Shown: positions 1 to 4,312 of the stretch, piece after piece
Numbering within the stretch: the first letter of the stretch is position 1
Layout of the letters: every line of letters starts with the position of its first letter
NCBI GenBank assembly: GCA_028288905.1
Contig: JAQGHJ010000425.1
Coordinates: 1 to 5,395, forward strand
Source: Phycisphaerales bacterium
Lineage (GTDB): Bacteria > Planctomycetota > Phycisphaerae > Tepidisphaerales > Tepidisphaeraceae
DNA: 5,395 nt
Direction of reading: 5' to 3'
Made by a program: the position numbers and the translations under genes
Notes under the pieces: generated by a model
The model's input: the letters and a program-made list of their open reading frames with translations, nothing else
What the model was told of the DNA's origin: nothing
The model's database searches: none

Positions 1-953
1 CCGCCGGCGGCGGCCGTCGCCCCCGCCGTCGTCGTGCCGACGACCAGGATCTCGCCCGACCCTTGGACGACCACCGCGTCGGCGTCGTCGTCCCCGCCGA
101 AGTCGACTGTCGCCGTCCCGCCCGTGCCGAACGCGCGGTCGATCGACCCGTCCGCGTTCAGGCGGGCGACGGCGAAGTCGCCGCCGGCCCCGTTGGCCAC
201 GAGCAGTTTGCCGCTCGGAAGCAGTGCCGCCCCGAGCGTGCGGTCGGCGTCCCCGAGGTCGTCCCGTGCCGCCACGCCGGCGACGGCCACCGCCCCGTCG
301 GTGCCGAAGGCGGCGTCGGCCGACCCGTCGGCGTTCAGCCGGACCACTGTCGCGCCCGCCCCGGCGGAGCCGACGCCGACGATCTTGCCGTCGGCCCCAA
401 CGGCTACCGCCCCGATCGCGTTCCGCCCGGTGCCGAAGGCGAACAGGGCCATCCCGCGATCGCCGAAGAACGTGTCGAGCGCGCCGGCCGGCGTGAACCG
501 GGCGAACGCGAACGACCCGTTGCTCGTACCGCCGGCGACGACCGACCCGTCGGCCGCGACGGCCACGCCGTACGCGGCGTCGTCGTCCCCGCCAAGGTCG
601 GCCGTCGCGACGCCGCCACCACCGAACTTATTGTCGAGGGCCCCGGTCGCCTTGTGCTTGGCGACGATCAGGTCCCCGTCCTGCCGCCCGGCCGCCACGA
701 GCGACCCGTCCGGCAGCACGGCCAGGGCGAAGTACGAGCGGTTGACGCCGAGCGGGGAGATCACGGTGCCGTTCTGCCCGAACGTGGCGTCGACGGACCC
801 GTCGGCGTTCAACCGCTTGAGCACGGCCCGGGACGTGCCGGCGGCCAGGCTGCCCTGGCGGCCGGCGAGGACCAACTTGCCGTCGTCCAGCGCGACCGCC
901 GCCTCGGCGACGAACCCGCTGCTGACGGCCGCCCCGCCGCTGAACGCGGGGTC
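1..953 (-). repeat. Delta-60 repeat array in the protein (period about 52-59 residues)
   Basis: Within the first gene, the unit [LV]DxxFGxxG recurs with phenylalanines 54, 52, 53, 53 and 59 residues apart. The first copy is degenerate (FS instead of FG). The codons for LNADGS leave a visible DNA repeat, gacccgtcSgcgttcaR on the plus strand, near 150, 320 and 800. Between motifs are strand-like stretches such as KLVLAGRQ, SLVAAGRQ and SVVAGGTS. This is the signature of the delta-60 / beta-propeller family. The array continues past the left edge, so the total copy number is unknown. Confidence 0.85.
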
Positions 954-2429
954 GACCGTCGGCTCGGCGGCCGCGATCGTCACGTCGAACGACGACTCGG
1001 CTTGGGCCGACGCCACCCCCGCGACGTCCGCCACCGCCCCGGCACTGACGACGACGGCGTACGTCCCGGCGTCGGCCGCGTCCCACGCGCTGCCGGGGGC
1101 GGCGAGCGTGTAGGTGGCGGTCCGGGCCGTCGCGGTGCCGGACAACGTCACGCCGGTGACCGCCACCGGCCCGACGGGGCCGGTCACGGTCAGGTCGTCC
1201 GCCCCGATCGTGTTCGCGTCCACCCCGTCGGCGTCGGCGTACGTGACGCTGACGACGTGCGTTGACCCGCCGGCCTCGGTCACGTCGTCCGGCTGCGAGA
1301 TGGTCACCCGCGGCGGCTCGTTCACCACGACCGGCGGCGGCGGCGAGACCGGCGGAGGAGATACCGGCGGGGACACGGGCGGCGACGCCGGCGGAGAGGT
1401 CGGCGGCGGCGAGGTCGGCGGCGACGTCGGCGGGGGCGAAACGGGCGGTGAAACGGGCGGCGGCGACACCGGCGGGGAAGTCGGCGGCGACACCGGAGGC
1501 GGCACCGCCACCACGGGGTCGATCGCGACGGCAAATCGGTCGGAATCCGTGTCGATCGGCTTGCCGGCCGTGTCCGTTACGCTCCGCGGCAGCACGACCA
1601 CCAGCCACGTCCCGTTGTCGGCCACATCCCACGCCCCGCCCGGGGGTAAGGCTGTGTAAGTGGCGACGACCGTCTTGCCGTCGTCCCGCACGTCGGTTGC
1701 GACGGCGGAGATCGTCAGCGACTGCCCGTCCGGCCCGGCGACGGTCAGGTCGTCCGTCCCGATCGTCGACACGTCGATGGCGCGGTCGTCGGTGTACCGC
1801 ACCTCGAACGCGGCCGCCCCGCCGGTCCCCTCCCGGAGGTCGGGCGGGGCGGTCAGTGCGACCTTCGGCACCTTCTTATCGCGTGGGGCGTCGTCGCCAC
1901 CGTCTCCACCGTCGTCGGACCCGTCGCCGGTCACGTTGACGTTGAAGGTGGCGCTGGCCGGGTCGACCGGGGTGAACGCGACGTCGAACACCTTCGTCGG
2001 TCCGAGCACGACGTCGTAGCCACCGTTGTCGGCCGCGTCCCACGTCCCGCCGGGGGCGGCGAACAGGTAGGTGCCGACAACCGGCGACGCGTCGCTCGTC
2101 GGGGCGACGGACACGAACGTCAGCGGCAGGTCCTCGCCGGTGGCCCGGCGGGTGACGACGATGTCCGACCGCCCGACCGTGTTCACGCTGATGTCCCGGT
2201 CGCCGGCGTAGGTGACGGTGACCCGGACGTCCGCCCCGCCGGCGGCCGTCACGTCCGAGACCGCGATCTGGGCGTGGGGGACGACGTCGAAGTGCAGCCG
2301 CGTCTCCACCGGCTCGAACACCGCCCGCGCCGCGGCCGCCAGCGCCGCGCTCGACCGGCGGGCGCCGCGCTTCGACCCGGCGCGACGAAAGGGGCTGCTG
2401 CGCAACGAAGAAAGCCAATCGCCCGTCAT
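1..2429 (-). CDS. Large delta-60 repeat surface protein with Ig-like domains (N-terminal 809 residues; C-terminus beyond left edge)
   Basis: The frame is open from the ATG at 2429-2427 to the left edge, giving 809 codons without a stop. Residues 1-47 form an Arg/Ala-rich leader ending in FEPVETRLHF, similar to the LEPR-type N-terminus of planctomycete exported proteins. There is no classical long hydrophobic signal peptide. Three related beta-sandwich-like domains follow at about 53-166, 188-303 and 374-487. They share the patterns T[IV]GxxD[IL]xV and APGxxWDxAD. An Asp/Gly-rich linker (167-186) separates the first two, and a Pro/Ser spacer (310-366) separates the last two. From about residue 493 there are six motifs of the form xDxxF[GS], with F at 496, 550, 602, 655, 708 and 767, several preceded by LNADGS. 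These are delta-60 repeats, predicted to form a beta-propeller-like fold. The likely site is the cell surface or outside the cell; the exact role is unknown. No good Shine-Dalgarno precedes the ATG, and the frame stays open upstream, so the start rests on the leader motif. Confidence 0.88.
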   Translation of the reverse strand, partial: MTGDWLSSLRSSPFRRAGSKRGARRSSAALAAAARAVFEPVETRLHFDVVPHAQIAVSDVTAAGGADVRVTVTYAGDRDISVNTVGRSDIVVTRRATGEDLPLTFVSVAPTSDASPVVGTYLFAAPGGTWDAADNGGYDVVLGPTKVFDVAFTPVDPASATFNVNVTGDGSDDGGDGGDDAPRDKKVPKVALTAPPDLREGTGGAAAFEVRYTDDRAIDVSTIGTDDLTVAGPDGQSLTISAVATDVRDDGKTVVATYTALPPGGAWDVADNGTWLVVVLPRSVTDTAGKPIDTDSDRFAVAIDPVVAVPPPVSPPTSPPVSPPPVSPPVSPPPTSPPTSPPPTSPPASPPVSPPVSPPPVSPPPPVVVNEPPRVTISQPDDVTEAGGSTHVVSVTYADADGVDANTIGADDLTVTGPVGPVAVTGVTLSGTATARTATYTLAAPGSAWDAADAGTYAVVVSAGAVADVAGVASAQAESSFDVTIAAAEPTVDPAFSGGAAVSSGFVAEAAVALDDGKLVLAGRQGSLAAGTSRAVLKRLNADGSVDATFGQNGTVISPLGVNRSYFALAVLPDGSLVAAGRQDGDLIVAKHKATGALDNKFGGGGVATADLGGDDDAAYGVAVAADGSVVAGGTSNGSFAFARFTPAGALDTFFGDRGMALFAFGTGRNAIGAVAVGADGKIVGVGSAGAGATVVRLNADGSADAAFGTDGAVAVAGVAARDDLGDADRTLGAALLPSGKLLVANGAGGDFAVARLNADGSIDRAFGTGGTATVDFGGDDDADAVVVQGSGEILVVGTTTAGATAAAG
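1332..1502 (-). repeat. Pro/Ser-rich spacer coded by a short tandem repeat
   Basis: Residues 310-366 consist of twelve units of PP(P)[VTA]S followed by PPPP, with no other residue types. On the DNA this is a run of imperfect ggcgg(c)ga(c/g) units. It probably acts as a stiff extended linker, possibly glycosylated, that holds the third Ig-like domain and the repeat array away from the first two domains. Synonymous variation between units (CCG, CCT, CCC; TCG, TCC, TCT, TCA) shows that the copies are not all recent. Length could still vary between strains. Confidence 0.85.
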
Positions 2430-2475
2430 GTGGATCCCGTTTAACGACGCCGCTGAGGGAAGACCCGCCGGAACA

Positions 2476-2491
2476 AAGCGGTTGACCGCTT
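2476..2491. promoter_or_regulatory. Operator-like palindrome AAGCGGT-TG-ACCGCTT
   Basis: The arms are 7 bp and perfectly complementary, with a 2-bp spacer. The site is 47-62 bp upstream of the ATG of the surface-protein gene. Its size and symmetry fit a site for a dimeric transcription factor, but no regulator is encoded in the window to pair with it. A palindrome of this size can arise by chance in a region this long, so the assignment is tentative. Confidence 0.35.
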
Positions 2492-2521
2492 CGCCAGACA
2501 CTACCCCGACACGCCCCGGGC

Positions 2522-2541
2522 GGGAACGTTAAACCGTTCCC
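2522..2541. promoter_or_regulatory. Inverted repeat GGGAACG-N6-CGTTCCC
   Basis: The 7-bp arms are perfect and enclose a TTAAAC spacer. The site lies 93-112 bp upstream of the minus-strand gene. It could be an operator or, if transcribed, a leader hairpin. No T-tract follows on either strand, so it is not an intrinsic terminator. It shares the hexamer CCGTTC with the next inverted repeat. Confidence 0.35.
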
Positions 2542-2551
2542 AGGAAGTCAT

Positions 2552-2586
2552 TTCGAACGGTCGGCTCGGCTCGGTTGCCGTTCGAA
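2552..2586. promoter_or_regulatory. Inverted repeat TTCGAACGG-N17-CCGTTCGAA
   Basis: The 9-bp arms are perfect and flank a 17-bp spacer that itself contains tcggc-tcggc-tcggt. Each arm carries CCGTTC or its complement, as does the inverted repeat at 2522-2541. This gives three copies about 21-23 bp apart, close to two helical turns. Such phased copies suggest a protein-binding array, but there is no known regulator to match it. Confidence 0.35.
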
Positions 2587-2788
2587 GGGGCATATCCGTC
2601 ACAGGTCGAATTTCGCTCCCTGATTGGACGGGTGCCTCGGGGCCAATAACGCGCGGGAGGTGGATAAGTTGAAGTGTCGGAACCCGTCAGGCGGCGTCGG
2701 CGGCGGCTGGCCATAGCTTATCTCAAGGCCACGACGCCACCTGCCCGATTTGTAGAGCTGGTGACGCTACATTTAGGCAGGAATGCGC

Positions 2789-2816
2789 TTGCGACCCACA
2801 ATGGGTTGTATAGGAT
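2789..2816 (+). promoter_or_regulatory. Possible dcd promoter with a dyad in the spacer
   Basis: TTGCGA (2789-2794) and TAGGAT (2811-2816) each match four of six bases of the sigma70 -35 and -10 consensus and are 16 bp apart. The spacer region holds the near-palindrome CGACCCA-CAA-TGGGTTG (2792-2808), a good place for a repressor. The start of transcription would be about 130 nt upstream of the dcd ATG. The match is modest and could be chance. Confidence 0.28.
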
Positions 2817-2832
2817 GGCCCGCCGCCCTTTT

Positions 2833-2865
2833 GCGGCCGGGCTCGTGAAAAAGACGAGCCGCCGC
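2833..2865 (+). other. Bulged 12-bp hairpin in the likely dcd leader
   Basis: GGCTCGT (2840-2846) pairs with ACGAGCC (2854-2860) around a GAAAAAG loop. GCGGC (2833-2837) pairs with GCCGC (2861-2865) after a 2-nt bulge on the 5' side. It lies about 90 nt before the dcd start and just after the possible promoter. There is no U-tract on either strand, so it does not look like a terminator. It may shape or protect the 5' leader. Confidence 0.35.
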
Positions 2866-2953
2866 GGGTTTGACGCCGATACGAGGACTTGTCTTGCCGG
2901 ACGTGAAGCCCGGCCCGACCGTGCCCGCCCCACGACGCCGACGAAAGCCACCC

Positions 2954-3526
2954 ATGGGAATCCTGAGCGACACCCAGATCCGCGAGCACGTCGGCATCAA
3001 GCCGTTCGAGGAGAACGTCAAGCGGCCGGGCCAGATCAGCTTCGGCGTCAGCAGCTACGGGTACGACGTCCGGGTCGGGACGCTGTTCAAGATCTTCACG
3101 AACGTGTCGCCCACCGGCGGGCAGGCGATCGTCGACCCGAAGAAGTTCACCGACGACCTCTTCGTCACCGTGGACACGGCCGCCACGGGGAAGGACCACG
3201 TCATCATCCCCCCGAACAGCTTTGCGCTGTGCGAGACGGTCGAAGAGATTGACGTCCCGCGGGACACGCTGGCGGTGTGCGTGGGCAAGAGCACCTACGC
3301 GCGGTGCGGAATCATCGTGAACGTCACGCCGCTGGAGCCGGAGTGGCGGGGCAAGGTGACGATCGAGATCAGCAACACCACCCCGCTGCCGGCCAAGATC
3401 TACGCGAACGAGGGCATCGCCCAGATGCTGTTCCTGCGGGGCGACGCCGTTTGCGAGAAGAGCTACGCGGACAAAGCCGGCAAGTACCAGGACCAATCCG
3501 GCCTGACGCTGCCCAAGGTGGATTGA
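2954..3526 (+). CDS. dcd: dCTP deaminase
   Basis: The enzyme hydrolyses dCTP to dUTP and ammonia in the cytoplasm and so feeds dTMP synthesis. The 190-residue product has the usual length of bacterial Dcd (about 188-193). It begins with [10 protein letters not shown], keeps the SSYGYDVR block at 33-40, and has the family core [21 protein letters not shown] (111-131). The expected catalytic residues are S113, R117 and E138 (in TIEIS). The GKYQDQSG motif near the C-terminus (176-183) is the nucleotide-binding lid. The frame is open 28 codons further up to an ATG at 2870, but that extension is Pro/Arg-rich and unlike the family, so 2954 is chosen. No clear Shine-Dalgarno precedes it. The product resembles the proteobacterial-type trimer. 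Some relatives also hydrolyse dUTP, which cannot be decided from sequence here. nrdJ follows 786 bp downstream in the same direction. Confidence 0.96.
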   Translation: MGILSDTQIREHVGIKPFEENVKRPGQISFGVSSYGYDVRVGTLFKIFTNVSPTGGQAIVDPKKFTDDLFVTVDTAATGKDHVIIPPNSFALCETVEEIDVPRDTLAVCVGKSTYARCGIIVNVTPLEPEWRGKVTIEISNTTPLPAKIYANEGIAQMLFLRGDAVCEKSYADKAGKYQDQSGLTLPKVD

Positions 3527-3727
3527 GGGCGGGTCGGCGAGGCGGCGGGCGGGCGTCAGGATGCCCATGGCCTGCGGCGAATATGACCGGCTCCCGACCC
3601 AGTGAAGGCATCGCCCGGGGCATCTCGATCGGATTATTCTTCCCAGTCGAACGCGAAGCGGACTGAGCACGTAGGCAAGGCAGGTTGTGCGTCCTATAAG
3701 GGTGGAACGCTTGGTCACCCCTACTAA

Positions 3728-3736
3728 TGGTATACT
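3728..3736 (+). promoter_or_regulatory. Candidate extended -10 promoter (TGG-TATACT) for nrdJ
   Basis: TATACT matches five of six bases of the sigma70 -10 consensus and is preceded by TGN, the extended -10 motif, which can work without a good -35. A weak TTGGTC lies at 3711-3716, but its spacing of 14 bp is short. A second -10-like TATAAG sits at 3695-3700 without a partner. The A/T-rich patch stands out from its GC-rich surroundings. Transcription from here would give nrdJ a leader of about 570 nt. Confidence 0.42.
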
Positions 3737-3960
3737 GGTTGCTCCCCAGTGAATGAAGTCTCCGGCAGACACAGAATGTCGGGGGCGGCGGGAGACACGC
3801 GGCGACCGGCTCGAACAGCGGCAACTGGCCGGGGCCGGGCGGAACGGAACAAGTCGGCAGCGGCAGCGGCCGGGATCACCCTCCCGGCGGCGAATCGACA
3901 ACCCTTTGCCTTGGCCGGCACGGCCGGGACTCGCGGCACGACGACGGGAAAGCCTGTCGC

Positions 3961-4013
3961 CGGCGGAGATCCGTCGTGCCGTCCGGGACAATGTTTGGTT
4001 AATGTACGGACGG
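3961..4013 (+). other. Two adjacent hairpins in the nrdJ leader
   Basis: CGGCGG (3961-3966) pairs with CCGTCG (3971-3976) around AGAT, with one G-U pair. Immediately after, CCGTCCG (3979-3985) pairs with CGGACGG (4007-4013) around a 21-nt A/T-rich loop. Together they could form one structured element of the leader transcript. In DNA this rich in G and C, short stems are common by chance. Confidence 0.3.
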
Positions 4014-4183
4014 AGGGATCGGCTCGGTGGTGGCGGTTCGGGTCGGGCAATGAGTGCTCCGGCCCGCGTCGGCGCCACCGGCGAACAGGGACGCATCGTA
4101 CTGGGCCAAGGATTGGCGACGACTACGAGGGCACCGGCCCGGCGTCCGCGGCGGCAACGAGCCGGCGCGGCGCAAGGGCCGGC

Positions 4184-4219
4184 GGGCGGACAGGAGGGTC
4201 CGCCCGCGGCTTCGGCCGC
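4184..4219 (+). other. Abutting hairpins with AGGAGG and UUCG loops
   Basis: GGGCGGAC (4184-4191) pairs perfectly with GTCCGCCC (4198-4205), leaving AGGAGG in the loop. With no gap, GCGGC (4206-4210) pairs with GCCGC (4215-4219) around TTCG closed by C-G, the extra-stable tetraloop. No U-tract follows, so a terminator is unlikely. An exposed AGGA loop would suit a CsrA-type protein. On the opposite strand the loop would read CCTCCT. It ends 93 bases before the nrdJ start. Confidence 0.4.
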
Positions 4220-4252
4220 CCGACAACTTATTCGGTGGGGCGACGGGCACCC

Positions 4253-4277
4253 CCGTTGCGGCTGGCGGCCGTAACGG
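4253..4277 (+). other. 9-bp hairpin just upstream of the nrdJ ribosome binding site
   Basis: CCGTTGCGG (4253-4261) pairs with CCGTAACGG (4269-4277), all nine positions including one G-U, around a 7-nt loop ctggcgg. It ends 18 bases before the Shine-Dalgarno and leaves that site single-stranded. It could be the last stem of a regulatory leader or simply mRNA structure. Confidence 0.35.
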
Positions 4278-4295
4278 CACCCGCGCCCCGCCCGC

Positions 4296-4305
4296 AGAAG
4301 GGAAG
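4296..4305 (+). promoter_or_regulatory. Ribosome binding site of nrdJ
   Basis: AGAAGGGAAG is purine-rich and Shine-Dalgarno-like, ending 7 bases before the ATG at 4313. It is the best ribosome binding site in the window and, with the family-typical N-terminus MKITRRFTK, fixes the start of nrdJ. Confidence 0.7.
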
Positions 4306-4312
4306 TACCGCA

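Larger units (their letters stand above)
2430..2953. other. Divergent intergenic region between the surface-protein gene and dcd
   Basis: These 524 bases separate two genes transcribed away from each other, so both promoters should lie here. No open frame inside has a convincing protein: the candidates are Arg-rich, lack family motifs and lack a ribosome binding site. The left half (2476-2586) holds three inverted repeats. The right half (2789-2865) holds a weak sigma70-like promoter with a dyad in its spacer, and a bulged hairpin. The segment has more A/T-rich patches than the flanking genes, as expected for regulatory DNA. Confidence 0.6.
3527..4312 (+). other. Long intergenic region ahead of nrdJ; no convincing gene
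   Basis: After the dcd stop come about 180 bases without clear features, then an A/T-rich patch with promoter-like motifs (3690-3740), then about 550 very GC-rich bases with several stable hairpins and a good ribosome binding site at the end. The plus-strand open frame at 3753-4274 uses rare codons (TTA, AGG, AGT, TGT), is dominated by Arg, Gly, Ala and Pro, and has no recognisable motif. It is therefore treated as chance. The region most likely carries the promoter and leader of nrdJ. Confidence 0.6.

Noticed and set aside
34..1265. Long plus-strand open frames opposite the delta-60 repeat gene
   Set aside because: The minus-strand frame has clear repeats and domains over the same DNA; the plus-strand products are low-complexity mirror images.
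2659..2667. TTATCCACC on the minus strand, 8 of 9 to the DnaA box TTATCCACA
   Set aside because: It is a single isolated copy with no A/T-rich unwinding region or further boxes, so it gives no support for an origin.
2718..2951. 77-codon minus-strand open frame in the divergent intergenic region
   Set aside because: No ribosome binding site, no recognisable motif and no supporting codon bias; it overlaps the likely dcd promoter and leader.
3551..3566. Hairpin GGGCGT-CAGG-ATGCCC shortly after the dcd stop, as an intrinsic terminator
   Set aside because: The stem is short with one G-U pair, and no U-tract follows.
3685..3740. NrdR boxes upstream of nrdJ
   Set aside because: The A/T-rich patch has no 16-bp element matching acaCwAtATaTwGtgt and no pair at the usual spacing of about three helical turns.
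3753..4274. Open frame of 173 codons on the plus strand between dcd and nrdJ
   Set aside because: The product is mostly Arg, Gly, Ala and Pro with no family motif, third-position bias is far weaker than in dcd or nrdJ, rare codons are frequent, and no ribosome binding site precedes it.
3527..4312. tRNA or other known RNA gene in the GC-rich gap
   Set aside because: No T-loop GTTCRANYC with a proper 5-bp stem, no acceptor stem or CCA end, and no recognisable RNase P, tmRNA or SRP signature.
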